In this document: in pieces, positions 50,515 through 60,442 of the stretch | Layout: each line of letters starts with the position of its first letter | Numbering within the stretch: the stretch's first letter is position 1 | NCBI GenBank assembly: GCA_963668535.1 | Contig: OY764867.1 | Span: 1,240,001 to 1,304,000 of the forward strand | Direction: 5' to 3' | DNA: 64,000 nt | Source: F22 sp963668535 | GTDB lineage: Bacteria > Bacteroidota > Bacteroidia > Bacteroidales > Bacteroidaceae | The notes under the pieces: generated by a model | Databases searched by the model: none | Told to the model about the DNA's origin: nothing | What the model saw: only the letters and a program-made list of their open reading frames with translations | Translations under genes and position numbers: made by a program

Positions 50515-52836
50515 ATGAACTATAAAACAAATATATTTGGAGCATTCTGTATGGCAACGACCGCATTGGTTGGTTGTCAAACAGGTGCAAACTCACAGTC
50601 AGAAAAACAATATGTAACTGACCCTGCACAATATGTACAAACACTTGTGGGGAGCCAATCTGACTGGGCATTGTCATCAGGCAATACCTATCCTGCCATT
50701 GCACTGCCTTGGGGGATGAATTTCTGGACACCACAAACGGGCAAAAATGGGGATGGTTGGACCTATCGCTACACCGCCAAAACAATACGTGGATTCAAAC
50801 AAACGCACCAGCCTAGCCCATGGATCAACGATTATGGCATGTTTTCTGTGATGCCTGTCAAACATTTTCAGACAGTAGACGAAGAAAAACGAGCTAGTCA
50901 CTTCTCGCATCAAGCAGAGACAGCGACCCCATATTATTATAGTGTATATTTAGCCGATCATGATGTACTAGCAGAAATCACACCTTCAGATAGAGCCGCC
51001 ATCATGCGCTTCACATTCCCACAAAGCGATGATGCAGCTATCATTGTAGATGCCTTTGATGAAGGATCTTCATTACAAATCATGCCTGACAAGAAAACAA
51101 TCATCGGCTATACAACCCAAAACAATGGTGGCGTACCAGACAACTTCAAGAACTATTTCGTTATGTTGTTTGACCACCCTATCAAATCATGGCATCTATT
51201 CGATGGACAGAAAGCACACAAAGGAGAGAAACTAACAGGTAAGCATGCCCAAGCTGCTATCTGCTTTAACACCCAAAGAGGCGAAAAGATATCTGTGCGT
51301 GTAGCCTCTTCGTTCATTTCACCAGAACAAGCACAAATCAACTTACTTGAGGTAGCTGACCAAGATATCGACAGTCAAAAACAAGTAGCTAAAAAACGCT
51401 GGAATGAGATTCTCAATCGTATTGAAATTGGCGGGGGGACACTAGACCAATATCGTACATTCTACTCATGTTTGTACAGAAGTACCCTATTTCCACGCAA
51501 GTTCTGGGAAGTAAATGCTGAAGGAAAAGTGATGCACTACAGTCCCTACAATGGCAAAGTGCTCCCTGGCTATATGTATACAGATACTGGTTTCTGGGAT
51601 ACTTTCCGCGCTTTGTTCCCTTTGATCAATCTCGTATATCCAGACATCAACGAAAAAATACAAGCGGGACTTGCCAATGCGGGCAAAGAAAGTGGTTTTT
51701 TTCCAGAGTGGGCAAGCCCTGGACATAGAAGTTGTATGGTTGGTAATAACTCAGCTTCTGTAGTAGCTGATGCCATCCTAAAAGGCATTAATACAGCAGA
51801 CGTAGAACTAATGTATCAAATCCTTTTACACGATACTGACCATGTACTAGATACTGCACATTCTACTGGACGACTAGGTTATGAATACTATAACAAACTA
51901 GGCTATATCCCGTACAATGTAGGTATTAACGAAAATGTGGCACGTACTCTGGAGTATGCATACGATGATTGGTGCATTTTACAAGTTGCAAAAAAACTAC
52001 ATAGGCCTCAGACAGAAATAGAAGCACTTACCAAACGCGCACAAAACTACAAAAATGTCTTCGACCCAACAATTGGTTTGATGCGTGGACGCAACGAAGA
52101 TGGTTCTTTTCAAAAACCATTCAGCCCTGTAAAATGGGGAGATGCTTTCACAGAGGGGAATAGCCTACACTATACATGGAGCGTATTTCACGACATACAA
52201 GGTTTAATCAACCTGATGGGTGGCAAAGAAACTTTCATACAAAAACTGGACTCGGTATTTATAGTACCTCCTATCTATGACGATAGCTACTATGGCACAC
52301 GCATCCACGAAATACTCGAAATGCAAGTAGCCAATATGGGTAATTATGCGCATGGCAATCAACCAGCCCAACATATGCTCTATCTATATGATTATGCAGG
52401 ACAACCCTGGAAAACTCAATATTGGGTACGAAAAGTGATGAACAAACTATATCAGGCTACTCCAAATGGTTATTGTGGCGATGAGGATAATGGACAAACA
52501 TCTGCTTGGTATGTGTTCTCAGCCCTAGGATTCTATTCGGTATGTCCAGGTAGTGGTCAATATGCATTGGGAGCTCCGCTCTTCAAACATGCACGCATCA
52601 ATATGCAAAATGGTAAAACAATCATCATAGATGCGCCAGAGAATAGTGCTATAAACTACTACGTACGCCAATTGAAAATAGATGGACAAAGCAGCACACA
52701 CAACTATATAGGATATAAAACACTTATAAATGGATCACACCTGTCCTTTGATATGACAAATGCTGCAAACAAGGAAAGAGGTACAAGTGCTGTAGACGCA
52801 CCCTACTCGATGTCTACCTCTATATCGAAGCAATAG
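50515..52836 (+). CDS. GH92 family glycosidase with Gln at the catalytic-acid position
   Basis: A 773-residue lipoprotein (lipobox LVGC at about residue 21). The GH92 fold is clear from YVQTLVGSQSDWALSSGNTY, GFKQTHQPSPWINDYG, and GDEDNGQTSAWYVFSALGFY. Where canonical members have Glu, this one has Gln616 (YAHGNQPAQHMLYLYDYAG). In characterised GH92 enzymes this replacement goes with cleavage of mannose-1-phosphodiester caps, where the leaving group needs no acid. It is only distantly similar to its upstream neighbour, so the pair is not a recent duplication. The phosphodiester specificity is a prediction. Confidence 0.92.
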   Translation: MNYKTNIFGAFCMATTALVGCQTGANSQSEKQYVTDPAQYVQTLVGSQSDWALSSGNTYPAIALPWGMNFWTPQTGKNGDGWTYRYTAKTIRGFKQTHQPSPWINDYGMFSVMPVKHFQTVDEEKRASHFSHQAETATPYYYSVYLADHDVLAEITPSDRAAIMRFTFPQSDDAAIIVDAFDEGSSLQIMPDKKTIIGYTTQNNGGVPDNFKNYFVMLFDHPIKSWHLFDGQKAHKGEKLTGKHAQAAICFNTQRGEKISVRVASSFISPEQAQINLLEVADQDIDSQKQVAKKRWNEILNRIEIGGGTLDQYRTFYSCLYRSTLFPRKFWEVNAEGKVMHYSPYNGKVLPGYMYTDTGFWDTFRALFPLINLVYPDINEKIQAGLANAGKESGFFPEWASPGHRSCMVGNNSASVVADAILKGINTADVELMYQILLHDTDHVLDTAHSTGRLGYEYYNKLGYIPYNVGINENVARTLEYAYDDWCILQVAKKLHRPQTEIEALTKRAQNYKNVFDPTIGLMRGRNEDGSFQKPFSPVKWGDAFTEGNSLHYTWSVFHDIQGLINLMGGKETFIQKLDSVFIVPPIYDDSYYGTRIHEILEMQVANMGNYAHGNQPAQHMLYLYDYAGQPWKTQYWVRKVMNKLYQATPNGYCGDEDNGQTSAWYVFSALGFYSVCPGSGQYALGAPLFKHARINMQNGKTIIIDAPENSAINYYVRQLKIDGQSSTHNYIGYKTLINGSHLSFDMTNAANKERGTSAVDAPYSMSTSISKQ

Positions 52837-52886
52837 AATGTGGGAAGATAAAAAAGACTCCCAATCATATGCTTTATATCAAAGAT

Positions 52887-52894
52887 TAATTTTG
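52887..52894 (+). promoter_or_regulatory. -7 element of the EEP-family gene
   Basis: TAATTTTG, 25 bp before the ATG at 52920. It suggests that the last two PUL genes can be expressed separately. No -33 TTG at the expected spacing. Confidence 0.45.
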
Positions 52895-52919
52895 TATTTG
52901 TAATTAAAAATAGATAGAA

Positions 52920-53792
52920 ATGAAAAAGATTATTTTAATTGTATTTTCCATGCTGTGCATTTTGAAAATAGATGCTCAGGCATTACGTGTAGGTTCGTAT
53001 AATGTTCGTTATATGAATGATGAAGATGTGGCTTCTGGAAATGGCTGGAAGACGCGTGCTCCATTGGTTTGCAACTTAATCAACGTCATGGATTTGGATG
53101 TTTTTGGTTCGCAAGAGGTTCTAGACGCACAACTACATGATATGCTCAAAAACCTAGAGGACTATAACTACATTGGAGTTGGCAGAGATGATGGAAAAAA
53201 AGAAGGAGAATACGCACCCATTTTTTATAAACCAAGCAAACTCAAACTGTTGAAATCTGGTGTCTTCTGGCTTTCTCAAACTCCTGATGTTATAGGTTCG
53301 GTAGGATGGGATGCAGCTTTGCCTCGCATTTGTACCTACGGATATTTCAAAGTACGTCAATCAGAAAAGAAAGTGTGGTTTTTCAATCTACATATGGATC
53401 ATGTTGGTGTATTGGCACGGGAGAATGCTTCAAAACTGGTACTACAAAAAATAAAAGAATTCTGTGGAAGTGAACCTGCAATCCTTACTGGAGATTTTAA
53501 TGTAGATCAACACAACAAGATTTATTCAATACTTAGTGACTCACCATTGCTCAAAGACTGTTACCATGCAGCTAAACACAGGATAGCTAGTAATGGAACA
53601 TGGAATGACTTCAAACCGAACAAAAAAACAGACAAACGTATTGATCATATTTTTGTGTCACCAGTATTTACAGTCGATGATTACGCTATTCTCACAAATG
53701 TATATTGGACGCCTAGCACAAACGAACAAGGTAAATACGATATTCGTATACCTTCTGATCACTACCCTGTGATCGCAGAAATACAATTTTAG
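52920..53792 (+). CDS. Endonuclease/exonuclease/phosphatase family protein
   Basis: A 290-residue exported protein (signal about 1-20, ending KIDAQ). The EEP metal-dependent active site is intact: VGSYNVRYMN, DVFGSQEVLD (Glu), FNLHMDHVGVLARENA (His), ILTGDFNVDQHN (Asp, Asn), RIDHIFVS and PSDHYPVIAEI (Asp-His). EEP enzymes cut phosphoesters in nucleic acids, inositol phosphates or lipids. Secreted members are frequent in Bacteroidetes mannan PULs, where they may act on phosphate decorations. It follows the second GH92 gene by 83 bp and precedes nagB by 53 bp. Confidence 0.9.
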   Translation: MKKIILIVFSMLCILKIDAQALRVGSYNVRYMNDEDVASGNGWKTRAPLVCNLINVMDLDVFGSQEVLDAQLHDMLKNLEDYNYIGVGRDDGKKEGEYAPIFYKPSKLKLLKSGVFWLSQTPDVIGSVGWDAALPRICTYGYFKVRQSEKKVWFFNLHMDHVGVLARENASKLVLQKIKEFCGSEPAILTGDFNVDQHNKIYSILSDSPLLKDCYHAAKHRIASNGTWNDFKPNKKTDKRIDHIFVSPVFTVDDYAILTNVYWTPSTNEQGKYDIRIPSDHYPVIAEIQF

Positions 53793-53845
53793 TTCCCTTA
53801 AAATAGTAAACGACACAATTAAGTTACTCTTTATATCACAATACA

Positions 53846-54658
53846 ATGAGACTAATTATTGAACCAACGTATGAGCAGCTTTCACAATGGGTTGCCAACT
53901 ATGTGGCAGCAAAAATTAACGCTAGTCAAGCCAGTGCAGATAAGCCATTTGTGTTAGGATTACCCACAGGCTCTTCACCTTTAGGTATATATCAAGCACT
54001 CATTAAACTGTATCAAGATGGTGTAGTTTCATTCAAGCACACCATCACATTCAATATGGATGAATATGTAGGTATTCCACAAAATCATCCACAGAGTTAT
54101 CATACCTTTATGTGGGAGAATTTTTTCTCACATATAGACATCCCTGCGGAACAAGTACACATTCTTAATGGAGAAAAAGCAGATCTAAGACAAGAATGTC
54201 AAGACTACGAGAAAGCTATAGCAGCAGTAGGAGGTGTTGATTTGTTCTTGGGGGGGATAGGATCAGATGGGCACATCGCTTTCAATGAGCCTTACTCCTC
54301 TCTCACTGGTCGCACCCGTATTAAAACACTGACCGAAGACACCATCATAGCCAATGCACGTTTCTTTGGTGGTGATGTAAAACGAGTTCCCACCACTGCA
54401 TTGACAGTTGGTGTGGGAACAGTACTTGACGCCAAAGAAGTGCTCATCATGGTCAATGGGCACCACAAAGCTCAAGCACTGCATCAAGCAGTAGAAGGCC
54501 CTATCACACATAGCTGGACTATTTCTGCTTTACAGATGCATCAGCATGCGATTATTGTGTGCGATGAAGCGGCTTGCGATGAATTAAGAGTCGGCACCTA
54601 CCGTTACTTCAAAAATATAGAAGGTGAACAACTAGACCCAGCTATATTGCTTAAGTAA
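53846..54658 (+). CDS. nagB: Glucosamine-6-phosphate deaminase
   Basis: A 270-residue cytoplasmic enzyme converting glucosamine-6-phosphate to fructose-6-phosphate and ammonia. LGLPTGSSPLGIYQALIKLY is the N-terminal phosphate-binding region, TFNMDEYVG carries the catalytic Asp, and LGGIGSDGHIAFNEP the Asp-His-Glu catalytic loop. GRTRIKTLTEDTI and PTTALTVGVGTVLDA are also typical. Length is that of E. coli NagB. Its place at the end of the PUL suggests the glycan supplies GlcNAc as well as mannose, as N-glycans do. nagA is not in the window. Confidence 0.97.
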   Translation: MRLIIEPTYEQLSQWVANYVAAKINASQASADKPFVLGLPTGSSPLGIYQALIKLYQDGVVSFKHTITFNMDEYVGIPQNHPQSYHTFMWENFFSHIDIPAEQVHILNGEKADLRQECQDYEKAIAAVGGVDLFLGGIGSDGHIAFNEPYSSLTGRTRIKTLTEDTIIANARFFGGDVKRVPTTALTVGVGTVLDAKEVLIMVNGHHKAQALHQAVEGPITHSWTISALQMHQHAIIVCDEAACDELRVGTYRYFKNIEGEQLDPAILLK

Positions 54659-54728
54659 CTCTAGGGCACTCGAAACTAGTAGGTAGTGAAAAGACGTATA
54701 TGCAAAAGTATACTAGTGGCTTAAAGGA

Positions 54729-57389
54729 TTAAACTTCAGAGCCTCCGATCAAAATCTTTTTAATCTGAGCCAATTTATTCAATGCCTCAATAGGAGTGAG
54801 ATTATCAATTTGTGTACTAAGTATCTCATCACGTATTTGTGTCAACACAGGATCTCCCAATTGAAACAAGCTTAATTGTACTGGCTTATTGTCACCCACA
54901 GTAATCTGTTTGACTGTTTCTTTTGTCGATTGCTTTCCATGCTCTCTATCAGCTTCTAATTGCTTTAAGATGGCATTGGAACGGTTGATTATACTTGTAG
55001 GCATACCCGCAATCTTCGCGACATGTATACCAAATGAATGCTCACTACCTCCTGCCTGCAATTTGCGCAAGAAAATAACCTTGTTGTCGACTTCTCGCAC
55101 CGACACATTGTAATTTCGAATACGCTCAAATCGCTCTTCCATTTCATTCAACTCATGGTAATGCGTAGCAAATAAGGTACGAGCTTTACCATGTGTATTT
55201 TCATGAATATACTCCACAATGGCCCAGGCAATAGATATTCCATCATACGTAGAGGTACCACGTCCAAGTTCATCAAACAAAATCAAGGAACGTGGAGAAA
55301 GGTTGTTAAGAATGTTGGAAGCTTCATTCATTTCTACCATAAAGGTCGATTCGCCCATAGAAATATTATCACTAGCCCCTACTCTAGTAAAAATCTTATC
55401 TACAAGACCAATGTGGGCCGATTCGGCAGGAACAAAACTACCCATTTGAGCCATCAGTGTGATCAAGGCTGTTTGACGAAGTAAAGCTGACTTACCCGCC
55501 ATATTAGGTCCAGTAATAATGATGATCTGTTGTTTCTGATTATCTAAATAGGTATCATTAGGGATATAACTCTCACCCAAAGGCAACTGCTGTTCAATCA
55601 CAGGATGTCGACCTTGTCGAATATCCAATACATGATCATCCGAAATCACTGGACGTATATATCGGTTTTGTTGGGCAACTTGGGCAAAAGACAATAGACA
55701 ATCAAGTGTGGCTATTTGAAGGGCATTCTGCTGAATGTCAGCCATAAATGGACAAATTGCTTGAATCAATTCATTATACAATTTGGTTTCTAGTTGCTGA
55801 ATATTATCTTCTGCTCCTAAAATTTTGTCCTCATATTCTTTCAGTTCCTGCGTAATATATCGCTCTGCATTCACAAGAGTTTGCTTACGTATCCAGTCGC
55901 TGGGTACTTTATCTTTGTGGCTGTTACGTACTTCTAAATAGTAGCCAAATACGTTGTTGTATGCGATTTTAAGACTAGGAATACCTGTTTCTTCACTTTC
56001 TTTTTGTTGTAATTTGATCAAGTAATCTTTGCCCGAGTAGGCTATACGGCGCAATTCATCTAGTTCTTTATTTACTCCTTGAGCTATCACATTCCCCTTG
56101 TTGACCAAAAGGGGAGGTTCGGGTTGTAAACTGGAAGTCAAACGATCTCTAAGAGATTCGCATAAAGATAATTTCTCCCCTATCCTATGTAAACTGGGAT
56201 TATCACTTTGTAAACATCTATTTTTGATTGGTACCAAAGCATGCAAAGCTTGATATAACAGCACCATTTCACGAGGATTGATGCGGTTACTTGCTACACG
56301 AGAAACAATTCGTTCTAAGTCAGCAATATCTGGCAGTTTATCTGTCAAAAGCTCTCTAAAATCTGGGTGTTTAAATAAGTATTCTACCACAGCCAATCGA
56401 GCATTGATTTCTTCTTCCTCCTTCAGGGGTAAATTGATCCAACGACGAAGTAGACGCCCTCCCATACTTGTAAATGTATGATCCAAGACATTGAGCAAGC
56501 TCACTCCTTCTGGAGTCATTGGGTGTAATAATTCCAAGGAACGTACCGTAAAACGATCCAGACGCACATACCTCTCCTCCTCTATACGACTCAACCCCCT
56601 AATATGACTTGTTTGTGTATGATGAGTCATCAGTAAATACTGCAAGATGGCTCCTGCTGCAATCACTCCGTCTACTACATGTTCGACACCAAATCCCTTC
56701 AAATTGGCTGTGCCAAATTGATGATTTAATCGCTCTTGTGCATGTTGCATAGTGTACACCCAATCATCCAACTGATATGTACAATAGGCATCACCAAATG
56801 CCTGGCAAAAATCATTGTGTTGATTGCGTTCATGAAGCACTTCTTTGGGAGCAAAACTCATCAATAATTTCTCTATATAGACAGCATCACCCTGAGCAAC
56901 CAAAAACTCTCCTGTACTAATGTCAAGAAAAGAAACTCCACAATTTTTTTTATGAAAATAGATGGAAGCTAAAAAATTATTTTCTTTTTGTTGCAAGACA
57001 TTATCGTTGACAGACACACCTGGTGTAACCAACTCTGTAACACCACGTTTGACTAGTTTCTTTGTAGCCTTTGGATCCTCCAATTGATCACATATGGCTA
57101 CACGACGACCTGCACGTATCAATTTAGGCAGATACGTGTCAAGTGCATGAAAAGGGAAACCAGCCATTTCGATCTTTTTATCCTTACCATTAGCACGTTT
57201 CGTGAGGGTGATTCCTAGTATTTGGGAAGCATCAACTGCATCGGTGCTGTATGTTTCATAAAAGTCACCGCATCGAAACAACATAATAGCATCTGGATGT
57301 TTTTCTTTTAGATCCAAAAATTGCTTCATCATGGGGGTCAAAACAATCCCATCTATGGTGGTATCAAGTTTCTTTGTCTTTTTAGCCAT
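54729..57389 (-). CDS. mutS: DNA mismatch repair protein MutS
   Basis: An 886-residue MutS. The mismatch-reading motif is FRCGDFYETYSTDA (the F-Y-E element). Connector, lever and clamp domains follow, then the ATPase with Walker A TGPNMAGKSALLRQTAL, STFMVEMNEASNIL, Walker B LILFDELGRGTSTYDGI and the ATHYHEL motif. A C-terminal dimerisation tail is present. A TATCTTTG element on the minus strand at 57418-57411 is 21 bp from the ATG. Divergent from leuS and convergent with nagB. MutL is not in the window. Confidence 0.98.
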   Translation of the reverse strand: MAKKTKKLDTTIDGIVLTPMMKQFLDLKEKHPDAIMLFRCGDFYETYSTDAVDASQILGITLTKRANGKDKKIEMAGFPFHALDTYLPKLIRAGRRVAICDQLEDPKATKKLVKRGVTELVTPGVSVNDNVLQQKENNFLASIYFHKKNCGVSFLDISTGEFLVAQGDAVYIEKLLMSFAPKEVLHERNQHNDFCQAFGDAYCTYQLDDWVYTMQHAQERLNHQFGTANLKGFGVEHVVDGVIAAGAILQYLLMTHHTQTSHIRGLSRIEEERYVRLDRFTVRSLELLHPMTPEGVSLLNVLDHTFTSMGGRLLRRWINLPLKEEEEINARLAVVEYLFKHPDFRELLTDKLPDIADLERIVSRVASNRINPREMVLLYQALHALVPIKNRCLQSDNPSLHRIGEKLSLCESLRDRLTSSLQPEPPLLVNKGNVIAQGVNKELDELRRIAYSGKDYLIKLQQKESEETGIPSLKIAYNNVFGYYLEVRNSHKDKVPSDWIRKQTLVNAERYITQELKEYEDKILGAEDNIQQLETKLYNELIQAICPFMADIQQNALQIATLDCLLSFAQVAQQNRYIRPVISDDHVLDIRQGRHPVIEQQLPLGESYIPNDTYLDNQKQQIIIITGPNMAGKSALLRQTALITLMAQMGSFVPAESAHIGLVDKIFTRVGASDNISMGESTFMVEMNEASNILNNLSPRSLILFDELGRGTSTYDGISIAWAIVEYIHENTHGKARTLFATHYHELNEMEERFERIRNYNVSVREVDNKVIFLRKLQAGGSEHSFGIHVAKIAGMPTSIINRSNAILKQLEADREHGKQSTKETVKQITVGDNKPVQLSLFQLGDPVLTQIRDEILSTQIDNLTPIEALNKLAQIKKILIGGSEV

Positions 57390-57410
57390 ATATATTCTTT
57401 TTCTGACTTA

Positions 57411-57459
57411 CAAAGATAGAACAAAATATCGTAGCATCGTAGAAAAATAACTATCTTTG
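57411..57459. promoter_or_regulatory. Divergent -7 elements of mutS and leuS
   Basis: The minus strand carries TATCTTTG at 57418-57411 for mutS, 21 bp before its ATG. The plus strand carries TATCTTTG at 57452-57459 for leuS, 40 bp before its ATG. They are the same octamer in opposite orientation. No clear -33 elements. Confidence 0.6.
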
Positions 57460-57499
57460 TGGCAAATACAGAAATCATAATCAATAAAATAAGGTATCG

Positions 57500-60286
57500 A
57501 TGGAATATAATTTCAAAGACATTGAACAGAAGTGGCAGCAACGCTGGCGCGATGACAAAGTATACCAAGTCACGGAAGATGACTCCAAAGAAAAATTTTA
57601 TGTGCTCAATATGTTTCCTTATCCATCTGGAGCAGGCCTACATGTAGGACATCCACTAGGATATATTGCAAGTGATATTTATGCGCGTTACAAGCGTCTA
57701 CAGGGTTTCAATGTGTTGAATCCAATGGGATATGATGCGTATGGGCTACCTGCCGAACAATATGCTATACAAACTGGTCAACATCCAGCGATTACTACCG
57801 AACAAAATATCGCTCGTTATCGCGAGCAATTAGATAAAATAGGTTTCTCATTCGATTGGAATCGTGAAGTACGTACATGTGATCCAGCATACTATAAATG
57901 GACACAGTGGGCCTTTATCCAAATGTTCAACAGCTACTACGACAATGCAACTGCACAAGCTGAACCTATCGCTAAGTTAATTGCACACCTTGATGCAAAA
58001 GGCACAGAGGAGCTGCATGCTGCTGGTTCTAAAACGCTCAAAATCACTGCTGATGAATGGAAGGCGATGGACGAAAAAGCACAAAGTGATATTTTGATGA
58101 ACTACCGTATCGCTTACCTTGCAGACACCATGGTCAACTGGTGTCCAGCACTAGGAACTGTACTAGCTAATGATGAAGTGGTAGATGGTGTATCAGAACG
58201 TGGTGGCCACCCAGTCATACAAAAAGTCATGAAACAATGGTGCCTGCGCGTATCAGCTTATAGTCAAAGACTTTTGGACGGATTGGACAAGGTAGACTGG
58301 ACAGACTCTCTCAAGGAAACACAACGCAACTGGATAGGTCGTTCAGAAGGTGCTGAATTGACCTTCAAAGTAAAGGACAGTGATGTAGAAATGGTCATTT
58401 TTACAACTCGTGCTGATACAGTATTTGGTGTCACTTTTATGGTGTTAGCTCCAGAAAGTAAGCTTGTCGCTCAATTAACCACAGAAAAACAAAAATCAGC
58501 AGTTGATGCTTATCTTGAAGCAACCAAGAAGCGTACAGAAAGAGAACGCCAAATGGACAAGAAAGTTACTGGTGTATTCTCTGGTAGTTATGCCATCAAT
58601 CCATTTACAGGTGAAGAAATTCCCGTTTGGATAAGTGACTATGTCTTAGCTGGTTATGGAACTGGAGCCATTATGGCCGTACCTGCCCACGATAGCCGAG
58701 ACTATGCCTTTGCAAAGAAATTTAACTTGGCAATCCCTCCGCTAGTAGAAGGATGTGATGTCAGTGAAGAAAGCTTCGATGCTAAAGAAGGCATTGTCAC
58801 TAACTCACCTAAACAGGGAGTTGAATCACCTTTAAACCTGAACGGTCTGACAATCAAAGAAGCGATTGCTAAGACAAAAGTATATATCCGCGAAAGTGGG
58901 CTAGGGGATGTCAAAATCAATTACCGCCTTCGCGATGCTATCTTTAGCCGTCAACGCTACTGGGGTGAACCATTTCCAATCTATTATAAGAATGAGGTAC
59001 CACACACTTTAGATGTTGATAAATTGCCATTGAAACTGCCTGAGGTAGACAAATTTTTACCGACTGAAACAGGAGAGCCTCCATTAGGTCGTGCGGAAAA
59101 TTGGGAAACTGAAGAAGGATATCCACTTGAATTGAATACCATGCCTGGATTCGCTGGTTCGTCAGCATATTATTTGCGTTATATGGACCCTCGAAACAAT
59201 AATGCACTTGTAGGAAAAACAGCTAATGCATACTGGAAAAATGTAGACTTGTATGTAGGTGGTACAGAACACGCAACAGGACACTTGATATATGCTCGAT
59301 TCTGGAACAAATTTTTGTATGACATCAAGGAAACAGTGATGGACGAACCATTCCAAAAACTCGTCAATCAAGGGATGATACAAGGACGAAGTAACTTTGT
59401 ATACCGTATCAAGGATACCAACACATTTGTATCACTTGGATTAAAAGATCAATACGATGTAACTCCTATTCATGTGGATGTAAATATCGTAAAAAATGAT
59501 CTTTTAGATATAAATGCTTTCAAAGCTTGGCGACCTGAATTTGCAGATGCTGAATTTAAATTAGAAGATGGCAAATACATATGTGGATGGGCAGTAGAAA
59601 AGATGAGCAAGTCTATGTATAACGTAGTTAATCCGGATTTAATCGTTGAAAGCTACGGTGCAGATACTCTGCGTATGTACGAAATGTTCTTAGGTCCAGT
59701 AGATCAATCTAAACCATGGGACACAAATGGTATTGATGGTGTACACCGTTTTATACGCAAATTCTGGAGTCTATTCTTCGATCGTAATGGAACTAACTTG
59801 ATACAAGATGCAGCCCCTACAAAAGAAGAGTTAAAGGTACTGCATACTTTGTTGAAAAAAGTAAGCAAAGATATAGAAGTCTTCTCATACAACACATCTA
59901 TTTCAGCCTTCATGATTTGTGTGAATGAATTGACCAAACTAAAATGTTCAAAGAAAGCAATTCTTTCCGAACTAGTGGTTGCTATTACACCTTTTGCACC
60001 TCACATAGCTGAAGAATTATGGGAAGTGCTTGGTAATACTAGCACGGTATGTGACGCAGCATGGCCAACAGTAAACGAAGAATATTTGAAAGAGGACAAT
60101 GTCACTCTTGCTATTAGCTTCAACGGTAAAGCCCGTTTCACGCTAGATTTCCCTGTTGACACAAGTAAAGAAGATATCCAGAAAATAGTTTTGGAACACG
60201 AACAAGCACAAAAGTGGTTGGAGGGAAAAACTGTACGCAAAGTAATTATCGTACCAGGTAAAATTGTCAATATCGTAGTGGGCTAG
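57500..60286 (+). CDS. leuS: Leucyl-tRNA synthetase
   Basis: A 928-residue class I aminoacyl-tRNA synthetase. The HIGH motif is MFPYPSGAGLHVGHPLGY and the KMSKS motif is VEKMSKSMYNVVNP. The CP1 editing domain includes FTTRADTVFGVTFMVLAPES and GTGAIMAVPAHDSRDYAFAK, with the conserved threonine-rich and Asp residues, so editing of misactivated norvaline or isoleucine is intact. About 30 residues in the first half (AGSKTLKITADEWKAMDEKA) look like a lineage-specific insertion. The C-terminal anticodon-binding and tRNA-contact domains are complete. Confidence 0.97.
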   Translation: MEYNFKDIEQKWQQRWRDDKVYQVTEDDSKEKFYVLNMFPYPSGAGLHVGHPLGYIASDIYARYKRLQGFNVLNPMGYDAYGLPAEQYAIQTGQHPAITTEQNIARYREQLDKIGFSFDWNREVRTCDPAYYKWTQWAFIQMFNSYYDNATAQAEPIAKLIAHLDAKGTEELHAAGSKTLKITADEWKAMDEKAQSDILMNYRIAYLADTMVNWCPALGTVLANDEVVDGVSERGGHPVIQKVMKQWCLRVSAYSQRLLDGLDKVDWTDSLKETQRNWIGRSEGAELTFKVKDSDVEMVIFTTRADTVFGVTFMVLAPESKLVAQLTTEKQKSAVDAYLEATKKRTERERQMDKKVTGVFSGSYAINPFTGEEIPVWISDYVLAGYGTGAIMAVPAHDSRDYAFAKKFNLAIPPLVEGCDVSEESFDAKEGIVTNSPKQGVESPLNLNGLTIKEAIAKTKVYIRESGLGDVKINYRLRDAIFSRQRYWGEPFPIYYKNEVPHTLDVDKLPLKLPEVDKFLPTETGEPPLGRAENWETEEGYPLELNTMPGFAGSSAYYLRYMDPRNNNALVGKTANAYWKNVDLYVGGTEHATGHLIYARFWNKFLYDIKETVMDEPFQKLVNQGMIQGRSNFVYRIKDTNTFVSLGLKDQYDVTPIHVDVNIVKNDLLDINAFKAWRPEFADAEFKLEDGKYICGWAVEKMSKSMYNVVNPDLIVESYGADTLRMYEMFLGPVDQSKPWDTNGIDGVHRFIRKFWSLFFDRNGTNLIQDAAPTKEELKVLHTLLKKVSKDIEVFSYNTSISAFMICVNELTKLKCSKKAILSELVVAITPFAPHIAEELWEVLGNTSTVCDAAWPTVNEEYLKEDNVTLAISFNGKARFTLDFPVDTSKEDIQKIVLEHEQAQKWLEGKTVRKVIIVPGKIVNIVVG

Positions 60287-60335
60287 GGGAACTCCCTATA
60301 TGTACATGCCCTTACGAATAAAAGATAACTTATAC

Positions 60336-60388
60336 CTACAGCCTGCCCTAGTTGATCGAATCTAGGAGTGGGCTGTAGTCTGTTTTGT
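60336..60388 (+). terminator. Terminator of leuS
   Basis: CTACAGCC (60336-60343) pairs with GGCTGTAG (60371-60378). Inside, CCTAG (60347-60351) can pair with CTAGG (60362-60366). The tail TCTGTTTTGT is only moderately T-rich. Confidence 0.65.
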
Positions 60389-60394
60389 GAATCG

Positions 60395-60423
60395 TTTGCC
60401 GCATAAGGCATTAATAATATTTG
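60395..60423 (+). promoter_or_regulatory. Possible promoter of the YitT-family gene
   Basis: TTTG at 60395-60398 and TAATATTTG at 60415-60423 resemble the consensus, but the -7 element has one extra base and the spacer is only 16 bp. It ends 19 bp before the ATG. Confidence 0.4.
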
Positions 60424-60442
60424 CATTTAGTTATTTACAGCA

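Noticed and set aside
54659..54728. ACTAGTA/TACTAGT inverted repeat between nagB and mutS as a terminator
   Set aside because: It is only a 7-bp stem with a loop of about 25 nt and no T-run; too weak to call.
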